Assembly: GCA_034440635.1 (NCBI GenBank)
Contig: JAOTON010001807.1
Coordinates: 248,001 to 312,000 of the forward strand
Origin: Lepas anatifera
Lineage: Eukaryota > Arthropoda > Thecostraca > Lepadidae
Length of the DNA: 64,000 bases
Direction: 5' to 3'
This document shows, piece by piece, positions 11,118 to 22,898 of the stretch. Position 1 is the first letter of the stretch, and each line of letters begins with the position of its first letter. Under the pieces are notes generated by a model. That model saw only the letters and a list, made by a program, of their open reading frames with translations. It did no database searches and was not told the origin of the DNA. A program made the position numbers and the translations under genes.

Positions 11118-14100
11118 GTGAGAGTCAGCCTTAGGACGGCCGCACCACCCTTACGCAGGTGAGAGTCAGCCTTACGACGTCTGCACCACCCTTACGCAGG
11201 TGAGTGACGGCCGCACCACCCTTACGCAGGTGAGAGTCAGCCTTACGACGTCTGCACCACCCTTACGCAGGTGAGTCGGCCTACGGACGGCCGCACCACC
11301 CTTACGCAGGTGAGAGTCAGCCTTAGGACAGCCGCACCACCCTTTCGCAGGTGAGAGTCAGCCTTACGACGTCTGCACCACCCTTTCGCAGGTGAGAGTC
11401 AGCCTTACGACGTCTGCACCACCCTTACGCAGGTGAGAGTCAGCCTTACGACGGCCCCACCACCCTTGCGCAGGTGAGTCAGCCTACGGGACGTGCCTAG
11501 TGAGAAGCATCAACGGTATCCTGGTGATGGAAATTTATGAGGTAGACCCATGAACCTCCGCACCGCCCAGACGTGGGACCTGTGAGCGTTTTATGGTCTG
11601 TGAGCGCGATGTAAGCCTGTCGACGGCTTGCCAGTCCACTGCTCAGCTGTCGGGCTCGCGTACGAGCTGTATTATTGTCGTGTTACCGCCTCCACTGGCG
11701 AAGTGGTGAGGGACTAGTCAATAATCAGCCTGCTGCTGACGAGCTCTGCCCGTGAACCAAATACTCGGAGGATTTGCGGCGGATCACTGCATTCATTTGG
11801 ACAAGGTGGCTGCACAATTTTCTGATTTCGTCTAAATTTGGTTGAAATTGGGAGATTTAAAAAATAGGATGAAAAGTGGGAGACCTGGCCTCCCCCTCCG
11901 TTCTGACGTTGTGTGTTTTCTAGTCACTCTTGAGAGGTGGGCTAACGGGAGGTCCCTTCCGTGGAGGAAGACGAGAGTGCAGCGTACGGCGTATTACACC
12001 TTAGGACAGCCCACCTACCGGGGGGTGGGCTCGGTGCGGCTGTGATCATGCTCACAACATAATGTACACAGGAGAGGTGCCTAGATTCATGCCACCATTT
12101 TGTGGCATTTGTACCAGTCGTGAGTGTTAATATTCGGTTGTATGTGTAGAAATGGAAAGTAATTGGTTTATGGTTTTATGGTACACCACTGGTGGTACCC
12201 CAAAGTGATAGAAAATTACCGCCTGGAAACGGAATAGAAATCGACCGTCTGAGAAAGGACAGCTCTCTGGCTTTGGACCCCGTGTTTGATTATAACGCTC
12301 CCGGTAGGACTGCAATATTTTCTGAATTTGCTTGAGATCGGAAACAATGATTCTTGAAGTCGACCCTCCTGTATTTTTTGCACTCGTCGCATTTCATATG
12401 TATAACAATATAGAGCTCGGCGGAAAACAACTTCACCCTCCTGAGCCCTGTTGTTTTCTGGGGGCCTTCTGACTGTAGAATAATCGTCCCAAGCCTTGAG
12501 AAGACCTCTTCTGAGGTTGAAACACTCGGCTCAATGCCTTTCATCAATGGTAGAAGGTCAAGGCCGACTCGGTTGAGTGGAGCGAGACGATTCAGCATTG
12601 GTTTGATCATCTCAAGATCAAGCTCGCCGGCCCGTGCAGAACCTCCTTGAATGCCGAATGACGACTCGGAGACTCCGCCTTCCAGCTTCTATCGCCTGCT
12701 ATATATGAGCGTCCAGAATATGTATTATCAAGGTTTCGATCATTGGACGATTATTGTGGTGTTGACTGGTATCAGATAGACTTGTGTTCAGTGGTGAATC
12801 TGGCCGGTCGGTTTTGGAGGTGCAAACCATACGCGTCGGAAAAGGGGGGCCAGGGGGCCTGGCCCCCACTTTTGGCCAAAAATTTCCTGATCTCAGTCAA
12901 AATGAGAGAAAGCCGGGCATTCTTATATCCAGCCGCTGCGGAAGGCAACGAGGAGCCCAAATTCGAACAGTTTTTGGTCTTGATGTTGAAAGTTTTTTGT
13001 CAGCATCAGGTTGAAATTTGGCTGCCCCCACTTTTTTCCGGTGGCGACACTTATGGTGCAAACCAAAGTCGAAAAGCAAAAAAACGTCATAAAATGAACA
13101 TCTGCGCTACAATATCACCTCCCGGTACAAGTTTGGGTATTTGAGGCGAAAAACAAAAACAAAACAAACAAAACAAAAACAACGACACGGGGTGAAAAAT
13201 ATGGGCCGAGAAACTTGTTTTCCTATCCAAGTCCCGATATTTACATAGAACTTAACTGGTTCTGTTTGAACTTGAGAGTTGAAGCACCAAAATCTTGCTT
13301 ATAAACTAAAAAGGAGTCGGGGAAAAAAGGAGTTCGATCGCTTTGGGGGGGCAAAAATATAGTTTTGCCCGGAGCTTTTCCGTTTGGGGGACAAATGCCT
13401 CCCTCCCCCTGGATCCGCTACTGGGTGTGTTCCGCCCAGAGTTTGTGTGAATCTTCCCTCTCCGATCTAACACTCAGCGCCTGCTCATCACACTGTTGCG
13501 CTGCCAGAATGGCTCTGGCACCCCCTCCCCTCCCCTCACCTCCCCCATGTCACTTTGCAACCTCCCAGGTTGCAGATAAGTGACGCCTTGATAAAATGCG
13601 GCACCCCGTGGTCTAAATGCCCTTCGCCTGGCCCAATTGTCCGCTCCCCCCCCCCCCTCCCTCCCCCACCCTCCACCACGGATGGAATTGTGAATCTGCC
13701 TTTGTTAATCAGGCGCGGATCCGGACGGAGGGTTTGGTGGGGACAACGAGGCCCAACACGGTGAAAAACATTTTTTTTATCGGGGGGTTTTGAAACTCCC
13801 TGGTTTGGCCCACCCTGGGTCCGCCAGTGGTGTTTATAAACCCTCGTGCAAGGGGGGCATCCAGACGACTCGCGCTCCTGATGGCTGCCTCAGGTCTGCC
13901 GACTCGTTATGTCCATACACATCTATTGCTGAATACAGCACAATCAGATTAAAACAGTACATAAAAAGTATAGGGAAGTTCCCGCGAGAGGAAGAGAGTG
14001 GAAGAAAACATACGCAGCAAAACGGTAAAGCACACTTGCACACTGTAAAAAAGCAGTCTATCCATAGCAGTTTAAAAAGCATAGCAGCAAGTAAAAACAG

Positions 14101-14688
14101 TTTATCCATTGTGGTTAGAGCATTCAAAAACCCGACTTCATGTTCTTTTGTACCTAAGCTGGGCGTTCCAAGGATAGCGAGTTTTCTTCTCAGTGGACGT
14201 CGCAACTCCCGACGTTCCCGCATCCTTCCCCCACTGGTGGATCTCGGGGAAACCGGGCAATTGCCCACCAATCCCCCGGTTTTTGCCGGTTTTTTTAAAA
14301 ATATGTTTTCCACGATTTTGGGCCCCGTTCCCCAAACAGTGGGTCTGGGTCTGACCCTGCCTTCCCCTCCACTGCTTTCTGGGATGTCTGGTGGTTTTGC
14401 TACGGAATCCACCACCTAGCGGGATTGGATTCAGGCCGGAGACGCTGATTCCTCCGCTGACACTGGTATATTTGGGAAAACGAGCATGGAAACAAATGCT
14501 TTTCCAGTGGCGGTGCTTGAACATTATAACAGCCTAGACACGATTGGCTTAGAGGTAAGGACGTCGCCCAGGCTTTTTACCCGATATTAGATAGGGACGA
14601 TTCCAGCAGGTGGGCTGGAGAAGGGGCAAGCTCATGTCGATGAGCAAAAATAATATTTATGTTCAAATGTTGAATATCATACAAATTG

Positions 14689-14750
<62 letters not shown>

Positions 14751-16849
14751 ATATGTGGGTGCATTGTGGAAACGGTTATGCGGTGGTATGTGAAGGTACC
14801 AGGCAAAATTCAAGAAGGATAGGTAGGTAGCTGAGCCGGGAAGGACAAGGCACTCAGAGCTTCCCATTCCCAGTACAGCTTCCGCACTTCATTGTTCATG
14901 ACGTCCAATTTCTCGCTGTACGATCGATTTGTGAACGGATTTGTTAAATTTCATCCGCCAGATTTTGTGTCATGACTCACGTTCTTCATCACGTTTCACA
15001 AATTACGCTAATAATTGCCAAACAACTGTTCCACACTAGAGAAGGCTAGACAACCGCGAATACTAGAATGCCAATAAACGAATCCGCTGTAAGCAACATC
15101 CTAAGACGCGGCATGACACGTGCTAGCATCTCAGGCAAGCCTAGTTGGCTGATTTAACGAGCCATTACTCGCGTCCGAATGAATGAGGTATTAGAGATGT
15201 CAATCAAAAAGCACACGTTAGGTTTGCCACGGTGTTAGCAGATTAAGCGAAATCGCGAAGTGCGAATATCACATTTGTTGACGGTAAGAGCTGCGAACGT
15301 GGATTCTCAGAGATGCAAACTATCGGCTCTTTGACCCAGTGATCTGAAAAAGGAATATTCTCTGTAACTCAAACCTGGAGTCAAATTACATTTCTTCCAC
15401 ATCAAATACATACCTACCTCGACATTTAGAAGTGGCTAGGCAGCGTCTAATGTGCCTCTATGGCAGCGCCGCGACTGTTTTTCTGTGTGCTTTGCAGGAC
15501 GATCTCAGTATTCAGCACTGGCGGGTCCAAAGGGAGGGGGCATAGGGGCCGTGGCCCCCACCAAAGCCTAAAACAGTGGCTTTTGGCCCCTTCAAAGAAC
15601 CATGTTTTGCCGTTTTTTAAATAAAATATTTTAGCGATTTTTCTCGATCTAGCCTTCCCCCCAGAAAAAACGTTTGGTTTCGCCCCCTCCAAAAGCCGCT
15701 CCTGTATCTGCCAATGGTCTTCAGACCAGGGTATCTGCCTTATCATTTAAAACCCGGTTAGAAAAGTGCCACAATCCACCCAGTCAATGTACGTACGCAG
15801 CCGCGCCATCGTGGAAAATATGGCTAACCAAGCGCCACCTGTTGCAGCGATGGTGTACCCCGAGTTCCAGTTTCGGCCGCCACCGCCCAGTTACCATGCG
15901 TCGATGCAAGCTTACCGGTTGGGTTTGCTGCTGGACCGACACAACGCGGCTACCGTGGGCCAGACAATGTCGCCCCCGCCCAGCTACCGACCCGCTCTGG
16001 GAGCTGTGAGGTGAGCTGACGCGACGTAACAGATGTCAGTTTGTTAATAGTGCTTTTTTGTAGAGAAGGCATGGTTTGGAATAATTTTCACCCACCCACA
16101 CTCGAAAGATTTTATTTGACTCAAGATATTGTAATGATGAAAATAGCCAGTAAACCTAAACTTAGTTTGGATTGTTCAAATATTTATGCAGCATGCTCAA
16201 TTATTACGTGTATCTTGTGTATTCATATAGGATGTTGGGTCCACCCTCATCTATCTGTCCGATTCCTTTGCCTGACCTTTAACCTTTGGTTCTGTGTCGC
16301 AGGCCTGGAATGAACACCCTGTCTCGCCACTCCGAGTACAGTCACCCGCCCAGTTACCACTCTCGTCAGTCGTCAGCGAACCCGCAGCCAGCGCCGGAGC
16401 CGGTGGACGTTCACCACAGTCGAAACCCCAGCGTACTCTCGTTTCTGTCGCACGAATCACTAGTGTTTGGGGCGCCGCTAGATGGCATCGCGAGCACAGA
16501 CGGCGTGAACGTAATCTCGGTGCTGCAAACGGGCAGTTTGGACGATTCGAAACGGAAGAAGCGAAGGGAGCGGAAGAAAGCGGAGATGAAAGAGGGACGC
16601 CTTGAGCAGGAGTCGGTGAAACGCGAGGAGGACTTGGTAACAATCGTCCAAACGGACGGCAGCGGTCACGTGATCGGTGACCCGAGCCACGTGACCGAGG
16701 TGGCTCTGCCGCCGACGCCGGCGTCAGTGGGTCACGTGACCCGGTCCAATAGTGTGGTGGTGACAGTCAGTGGGGCTGTGGAGCAGCGTTCGCCGCCGCC
16801 AGCGCGGTCCGAGGGCGACGGCGAGGTGGAGATTGTGGCGCATCTCTAG
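10944..16849 (+). CDS. PPxY-tailed single-pass membrane protein, 3' part (three exons)
   Basis: Exons 10944-11117, 15848-16010 and 16303-16849 join with matching phases (1 base carried over the first intron, 2 over the second), all with AG/GT borders. Together they give about 293 residues. First comes a hydrophobic stretch (VGIVLITVSGIAW), then a basic stop-transfer segment, then a long cytoplasmic tail. The tail has three PPSY motifs (PPPPSYHASM, PPPSYRPAL, HPPSYHSRQ), a strongly basic helix (SKRKKRRERKKAEM) and the C-terminus EIVAHL. PPxY motifs are known docking sites for WW domains of NEDD4/Itch E3 ligases, so regulated ubiquitination or endocytosis of a receptor is a reasonable inference. 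Type I receptors with PPxY tails (LDLRAD-like and others) are candidates, but I cannot assign an orthologue. N-terminal exons are not identified. Confidence 0.65.
11093..11491 (+). repeat. tandemly amplified exon-3'-end/splice-donor unit, 10 copies
   Basis: Units of about 30-41 bp repeat the end of the exon plus the start of the intron: a variable head (CGGCCG or CGTCTG), then CACCACCCTTACGCAG|GTGAG, then AGTCAGCCTTA. Ten CGCAGGTGAG donor junctions can be counted. The first two have GT at 11118 and 11159, and at least three units carry the stronger GTGAGT form. The first copy is in frame with the transmembrane exon. The others are potential alternative donors, with no acceptor in between apart from CGCAG itself. 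Confidence 0.9.
13711..13829. mobile_element. CAGTGGCGGATCC-type miniature element
   Basis: The ends are AGGCGCGGATCCGGAC and CTGGGTCCGCCAGTG, inverted with mismatches. The GGGGACAACG and GGGGGGTTTTG runs inside match the family style. No clear target duplication is seen. Confidence 0.5.
14690..14747. repeat. (TA)n microsatellite
   Basis: Uninterrupted alternating A and T for about 58 bases. Confidence 0.98.
15516..15716. mobile_element. hAT-like miniature element with 8-bp flanking repeat
   Basis: It starts CACTGGCGGGTCC and ends GTATCTGCCAATG. Flanks are GTATTCAG and GTCTTCAG, an 8-bp duplication with one mismatch. The interior is a GTGGCCCCCAC-type low-complexity block without coding capacity. 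It sits in the gene 1 intron about 130 bp upstream of the next exon. Confidence 0.65.
15848..16010 (+). CDS. gene 1 exon: two PPSY motifs
   Basis: The acceptor is CACCTGTTGCAG|CG and the donor is GCTGTGAG|GTGAGC. With the G carried from the previous exon, the frame reads AMVYPEFQFRPPPPSYHASM and ends in PPPSYRPALGAV. Two consensus PPxY motifs lie about 38 residues apart. The length of 163 bases equals 2 + 53 codons + 2, which keeps phase with both neighbours. Confidence 0.7.
16303..16849 (+). CDS. gene 1 terminal exon: PPSY, basic coiled region, stop
   Basis: The acceptor is GTTCTGTGTCGCAG|G after a T-rich tract, and the stop is TAG at 16847-16849. It adds 181 codons: a third motif (HPPSYHSRQ), a Pro/Ser-rich stretch with VLSFLSHESLVFG, a Lys/Arg/Glu-rich helix, an acidic VTIVQTDGSGHVIGD segment, a Pro-rich region and the end DGEVEIVAHL. 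Most of the exon shows coding-like composition against repeats on either side. Confidence 0.7.
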
Positions 16850-18040
16850 GGGAAGCCACGCCTCTCAGTGTCACGTGACACAGGTCAACCGCCGCGGGGC
16901 GATGCAGGCGCGACGCATCGCCTTTGTTGCCAGTATTGCAGGGATGTGGACGTTCTGGGGTTACCTCGGCGGTGTTGCAGTGGCGTAGTCTCGGGTGTAA
17001 GCGTGCCTGCGCAGTTTTGGGATGTCTGAGCGAGATGGTGAGTCTCGTGAATGAGATTAAGGAATGCTCTCTATGTTCAGGGATTGCGAGTGTCTGGTCT
17101 GCTGCGCGCCGTGTGCCATGGAGCCAGAGAGTGCCCTCAGGGCACGTGGTCGTGAGTGAGTGTTGCCAGATCAGTGGGATAATTGCGATGGACGCCCGCC
17201 ATGATGTGTTAGCTGTGAGGCCTGGGTGAACAGTACCACGCGCGGGGAGTTACTCTGCAAGCCGTCTGTACCCATGGGAGCGACAATATATCTGACATTG
17301 AACCCACTGTAATCTCGTTTGTAGGCTTCTGATGTGGCTGGTAACATCAGTGGGCCATTATTACCTATACCCTGAGAATACTGTCATTTGTGTCCTTTGT
17401 CAAGCCCGAGGCATTGCGAGTGTGCTGCATATTTAGGTGACGATACTACGCGTGAGAGCTGGCATATTCGTCGTGTTGGTCGCGACTCTTTTTGCAAGTG
17501 CGAGTGTTTTGGCAAGTTGCCAGGAGATAGCTGGTAGGGGGAAGCACAGGAGGAGACTGCTTTCCTCTGAAAAAATACATTTGTAGGCCCCCGTGTCCCC
17601 ACAGGGCACATGTTGATCTGCACGTGTTGGTAGTGCGTGTCATTGCGAGACATAGGCGCACCTTCAGGAGCCTCGGAGAGATTAATGTGCGCGCGTGTGT
17701 GTATTACTGGAGCGTTGGACCACGATTTGAGCCTTTCATATCATTGTGCGTGTGTGCGTGTGCAAGTGGCGAGCCCGCTGCGGAATGCGGGCCTTTCAAG
17801 AGACCACGTTTTCATAGTCATCACCTGTACTCCAGCATGCCGATGTGTAACAATACATATTTTTCAAAACGGGACGCCGCGGACTTTTTGTGGGGCTAAA
17901 ATTTGTGAGAAAAAAATCACGCGAGAAGTTCATCCCTCCAGGTTTCGGGTTCAAGACAAGAAATATATTTACATGTCCTTGACAAGGCATTTTCCTTTTA
18001 GTACAAGCATGCGGTGATATTTTAACCAGATTTGTGGAGT
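16850..18040. other. gene 1 3' UTR and downstream, no further gene
   Basis: The sequence is GC-moderate just after the stop and decays to ordinary intergenic composition. I saw no canonical AATAAA in the first 400 bases, so the transcript end is not placed. Open frames here are short and unsupported. Confidence 0.4.
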
Positions 18041-18044
18041 TGTG

Positions 18045-18205
18045 GCTGTGGATGGAGTTGAATCTAACTCAACTCATGCTTTGCCTGAATCTGAGTTGAG
18101 TCGACTCACTTTTGAATCTTTGGTTATTCATTTGCTGCACCGGACGAGCTGAGTCAGAATCAGAGTTGATTTTAGAGCCTTGAATCAGAGTCGACTTCAC
18201 ACATC
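18045..18205. repeat. GAGTTGAGTCGACTC-rich fragment, related to the hAT element at 33 kb
   Basis: Degenerate GAGTTGAGTCGACTC and AACTCAACTC motifs fill this stretch, as they do near both ends of the 33071-35400 element. It is probably an internally deleted or decayed relative. Confidence 0.5.
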
Positions 18206-18524
18206 TTAATTTTGAAACATTTACACCGGAGAAACTTATTACAAAAACGAAATACGAATTGGCATTTTCTATTGTTATGATATATGGCTTATAATTTTGG
18301 CATCCACACGAGCCTCACTGAGTTAGGAATTATAAATCAGTTTTCCATTTACAGGCACCTAAGAGGTCAGCATTGCGATTGCTCACAGCTGACGTCTGAT
18401 TTAAGGTCAATAACAAAAACTTCTCACATTTGGCGGGCGGCTTCGTACTGAGGTGAATACAAATGAACGCGTTCAGAGCACTTGGAGAGGCGAAATCTAA
18501 AACTGAAAAACGTCCATTGCTGTA

Positions 18525-18735
18525 ATGGGCCGTCCGTAAATTACATAACGCCTATTTTACGATTGTGGACTCCCCTTCCCCATGTAATGCTTCGTCACAA
18601 TGGTCCTCGGATCCTCCTAAAAAGATAGAATAAGGGAAACATTTGTTCTAAATATTTAGACAAAATCTGTCACTTTAACACGCGCATTGACGGGGGAATT
18701 GAGCCACTTTCGCTTTGTCGGGAGGGGGCTGGTAC
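18525..18735. repeat. GGGCCGTCCGTAAATTACATAACGC repeat remnant
   Basis: The head GGCCGTCCGTAAATTACATAACGCC matches the left end of the better-preserved element at 52559-52712. The other end is not clear here. Confidence 0.45.
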
Positions 18736-19629
18736 CTGCCCCCAAAGATCTGGAGAGCCGCGCAAGATGGCGAAAAACGGTAAAATCATTTTTGTCAGGT
18801 CAATTTCAAGGTTAATGCCTTCACTAGAGGTCAAGGGCCATCATAGAAGAAAATGTAAATGAAGGTTTTTGGTCATTTCATATGAACAAGTAAAGATAAA
18901 GCAAACAATTTAGACCATTGCAAGCCTCGCAGCAAGCCGAACCAAATGAATGTCGTTGAAAAGTCCAGGTCACAAGCAACGCACAGGAATCTACCGCATC
19001 TTTTTATCTTGCTTAGTTTCCGAACAGTTTGGGGGGGCAAATGGACCCCCCCCTGGCATGGCGAGGGTGTAAAATTTTGTGCAAAATCAAACAACCAGAC
19101 CAAAAATGCCCCACATGTTTCGCGTGCAACGTAAGAGGTTTCGCCTCTGGCCGGTAGAAGTTCTCCAGTATGACTACGGTTGAGCTTTCGACATTCTTTC
19201 CTGTTGGGCAAAAGCGCTATAGCGGGCCGGTGGCCGAAGCCACCGCCTGCCTTCACCGCTGCTATCAATGTTAAGATGTTACTCCTCGGAGGTTCGATGG
19301 TTCTCTCGCGTATTTCTGGACTCACACACCCTTTCATCAACTCCGCCTCACCGACGGACACGGGCGGGACAGGCACGCTCTACTCTCAGCGGACACATTA
19401 TGCCGCACGACACTGCAATGCACCGCCCTCGTCTCATTTTTTGTGTAATTTCCAGTACAACGTGCTAACTGTGCGTATTGGCTTTGTCCCTTTGTATAAA
19501 TGTTGTGCGCTGTATTTCGTTGTGCACGATCATAGTTCTAGATGTCATAGTTGGGCACCCACACTGGCGGTCGCAGAGGGGGGCCAAGGGGCCAATCCCC
19601 TTCCCAAAGAGGGACTGGGGGATTGCTTA

Positions 19630-20395
19630 TAGGGAATTGCTGATGGGGAAGTGGCCCATGCTTAAGGGATACAGTGATGTTAATATCATTAAGATATACA
19701 TACCTACTCAGTCTACTGCTGATCATCTGTGCATCTGTGATTTACGTTGGACCCACCCTGTTTGAACGGTCAGAGCTATTTATCCCACCGCCTCAAATAA
19801 CAATTGTATCAGCTTAAACTTCTAGTGATGCACACACATGAACAGTCAGCTCGTCGTGTATGTCACATGTACCGTGTGTATTGTATTGTCAATAAGGGTT
19901 TGTCAATGAAACAAAATGAAAAGCTGCATCATTTACCCTGATGCAAAAAAATACGAAGGATTCGAAATAGGGACCTGCAATCTTACCCGCCAAATACATT
20001 CATGTACCGAACTCATTTAATGAACTCATACGCATGTTTTCGAATGATATCGACACCGCACACGGCACACACCAACCACAACTAGCCATGTCACAACCAC
20101 CACCATCTCTCAACACCACATGCGTACGTTTATAATCCACCACGCCGACCCCTCCCCACCGAGGCTTGAACTCGGCGTCAGCGGTAACCAGCATGACCTC
20201 TGTAACCTCTGTGCCCCGCGGGCAATCGGCATCCAGCGGATGACGGCTGCTGATTGGTGGAGGCGCGTTCACTTGTATAGCGAGAAATTCAGCGCAAATT
20301 TGTCCATGACAATGCTGGAGCTTAAACCTTAAGCCAGGAGATGTATTAACATGGCCCTTTTCAAGCATTACTAGTCATATTTTGCCCTATATTGG
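19630..20395 (+). repeat. dispersed repeat, copy 1 of 2
   Basis: It aligns by eye with 30400-31480 in the same orientation. Shared strings include CCGACCCCTCCCCACCGAGG-like sequence, GTAACCTCTGTGCCCCGC, CTGATTGGTGGAGGCGCGTT, and TCGAGAAATTCAGCG with one change. No coding capacity was recognised. The superfamily is unknown. Confidence 0.75.
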
Positions 20396-20700
20396 CTTAA
20401 TTATCTGCGCCACCATCCGATACTCTCTGTACAGGCGAGACAGCGGCAGAGTCAGCACTGGCTAGCCGGCGGTCGAGTTTGCTGAAGTCAGGAGAGTCGT
20501 GAGATGGGTTTCTGCCGAGCGAAAAGGAGTGGGACGCGGCCCGAAGGTAGCCGAGAGAGGAGAGAGGCGTAGGTACATACATACATAAAACTGTCGGACG
20601 AGTTATAGAGAGTGTGAACTAATGAGAGCGCTGCCGAAGTAAAACCAGATAATATACCACAAGAGTGAAGCACGTGCTACTTTGTTCCATGTTGGATAGT
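20395..20700 (+). repeat. dispersed repeat, copy 1 (pairs with 37059-37390)
   Basis: Shared landmarks with 37059-37390 are CACCATCCGA, GTACAGGCGAGAC, TAGCCGGCGG, GATGGGTTTCTGC, AGAGCGCTGCCGAAGT-like sequence and CACGTGCT. Copies differ by many substitutions and small indels, so it is old. Confidence 0.75.
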
Positions 20701-20880
20701 TAAGCGGCACTAAATTTAGTTTGGAACCCAAAACAGGGTTCCCCAGCCAGGAGTTTAGCGCATTCCCAGGGTTTAGCGCATTTCACCTTTCAGACGTCAA
20801 ACCACGACATCTTAAGTTCTATGGTGAAACCCGATAGTTACAGGCCACGGAATGTTTTTTTCTAATGAGGGCCCTATTAA

Positions 20881-21894
20881 CCCTCGCCCCGCGGGGGCCA
20901 TCGATGGCCCCCTAAGGTTTTTTCGAGATAGCAGAAAAACGACGAAACGCAGCACCGCGGTTGATGGCTCTATCTCTCACCTCGTCATTTTCCCACCATC
21001 CCTGAAAATTTTTACCCCGGGTCACTCAAGGTCAGGTCACCAGGCGAGGTCAACCAAGGTCACCTCACTTAAACTTTGAAGCTCTTTAAGAGTTACACTT
21101 CTTAGTCGATTGATTTGAAATTTGCTACACTTCATGACCCTTCCAGGGTCTATAACGTGTATATCCGGGATTTTTCGATTTCGTGACCTGAGGTCAGGTC
21201 ACGAGGCGACCTCTCCCATTGGAAAAGCATGGGAAAAAGCTGTCTCATGATCTAAATGCCACAAAAATGATTTCAAATACTCAGACTGCTCAGAACAGCG
21301 TTTAGACACCCTTTCACGGATCCCAGGGGTCATATTTTCCCTTTGACTTTTCCAAGGTCATCCAAGGTCACCAGGGGTCAAAAACAGTATTTTAACAATA
21401 ACTTTTGACCTAATTAAGCTAGAACGCTGAAACAAACACCATCGTGTTTGTCTTGTCACTGGCTTTCATTTGCTATACGGCAAGGTTACTTTCTGACCTT
21501 TCGTGACCTCAGGTCATATTAGGTCACGAGGTGACCTCTGGAGGTCAAACCACTGGCGGGAGGTCTTAACGTTCCACATAGTGGAAAAGATCTGGAAATT
21601 CCCTATCAAATGCATTTCACCAGATCTCAATAGCTCTAATGACATAGGAGTTATGCTCAGTTTTCTTAAGCATTGCATATTTGAGTGAAAATGGCCTATC
21701 GTGACCTTTCTTGACCTCTGGAGGTCAAACCATTGACCTGAGCGCTTAAGCAAGAAGTAATTTCTTACTGAATTCACGCGAGCTTTCTAATGCACTTTGC
21801 AGATTTTTTCTAACCCCCATATTTTCGGAGTTAGAGGGGGCCATCGATGCCCCCGGTGGGCGAAGGTGGCGCCGGACCCCCGGTGGGGCGCGGG
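20881..21894. mobile_element. GGTCA-rich TTAA-flanked DNA element, copy A
   Basis: It starts CCCTCGCCCCGCGGGGGCC and ends GGCGCGGG, and is flanked on both sides by TTAA (20877-20880 and 21895-21898). Terminal repeats are inverted. A CCATCGATG palindrome block lies just inside each end. CCC ends with a TTAA duplication suggest a non-autonomous piggyBac-like element. No transposase is present. By eye it carries about 20 AGGTCA/TGACCT hexamers, several paired as AGGTCAGGTCA. Copies B and C are at 31954-32972 and 43303-44328. Confidence 0.85.
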
Positions 21895-22898
21895 TTAATC
21901 AATCCACCATACTAACGTGAATTTTCTAAATCCATTTGGGGCGCCCAAATCCGGCTGTCAAAAAAACTGTCAACTACGACAGCGAAGAGAACAATGGTAT
22001 AAGAGGGGCTGGGCCTCCCACATCCAGAGACGGAAGCCCATACCCCAGCCCTGTAGGCAATTTCATAGCTTCATTGGGCTAGGCACTGAGCATATACGTA
22101 GGAAATGTACTCCTAAAGTGTAAACTATTTTGTAAAGAAATATACCTAGGATAAAAGATAATGGAGGAATGATATATCCACCAGTCCGTTATAGCTTCCG
22201 CCCAGTGTGAGGACTCATCTAGTCGTATGGGCACCAATAGCCAAAGTAGCTGCAGCATTTAAAAAGTATAATTCTTATGATAATGAGGTCCCTGACCATT
22301 TTAAGGTCAGCAATAAAGAGTTTACCTAATCGTACTAGACAAACTGCGATGTCCCCCTTCCATCTGTTTCACAAATGTTATTTCTCCACGTATGCTTTGA
22401 AAATTGTTTCCAATAGATTTGGATTGATATTTTCTATGGGCCGTCATGATCTTAATAGCTGATAGAAGCAGCAACATTCTTTCATTTTTTACTTTTGTTT
22501 GGTGGGGAAAGCAATCGACGAAGCGATCGAGCAAAATGTTTCTAAAACAACAGTGGATATGACTTGTGTGAAATTTAAAACAGATTCTTGGTGATGTCTG
22601 AATTATCTTACCCAAAGGCTTCAATGGGACTTATAAGTAATATGTCGATGCATACAAATATTTACAAATATGTACAAATGTTTTAGAATACCTGGCGCCA
22701 CGGAAGAAAAGTCCTTATGATGCTGCGCGTTCTTTATTTCAAATACTTTTTTAATGTGTGAACGAATTGTGAAGTGACCAATATGCACATAATTCAGATG
22801 TTGTGAATAACTTCTACGTTGCTTTATCTTATGGACTGTATCACCAATGCAGGTATGTATGTACGTATGCATGTATGTATGTACTAACTGTTCATTAT

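Larger units (their letters stand above)
11492..15847. other. gene 1 intron with transposon remnants
   Basis: Apart from listed elements it holds several G-run/C-run blocks typical of decayed miniature elements (around 12835-13065, 13330-13430 and 14270-14440) and an A-rich patch near 13150. The 209-codon frame at 13790-14419 starts inside a repeat and is open on both strands. Confidence 0.5.

Noticed and set aside
13790..14419. 209-codon + frame and its 193-codon antisense mirror as a gene
   Set aside because: Both strands are open, the frame begins inside a miniature element, and it overlaps G-run repeat blocks.
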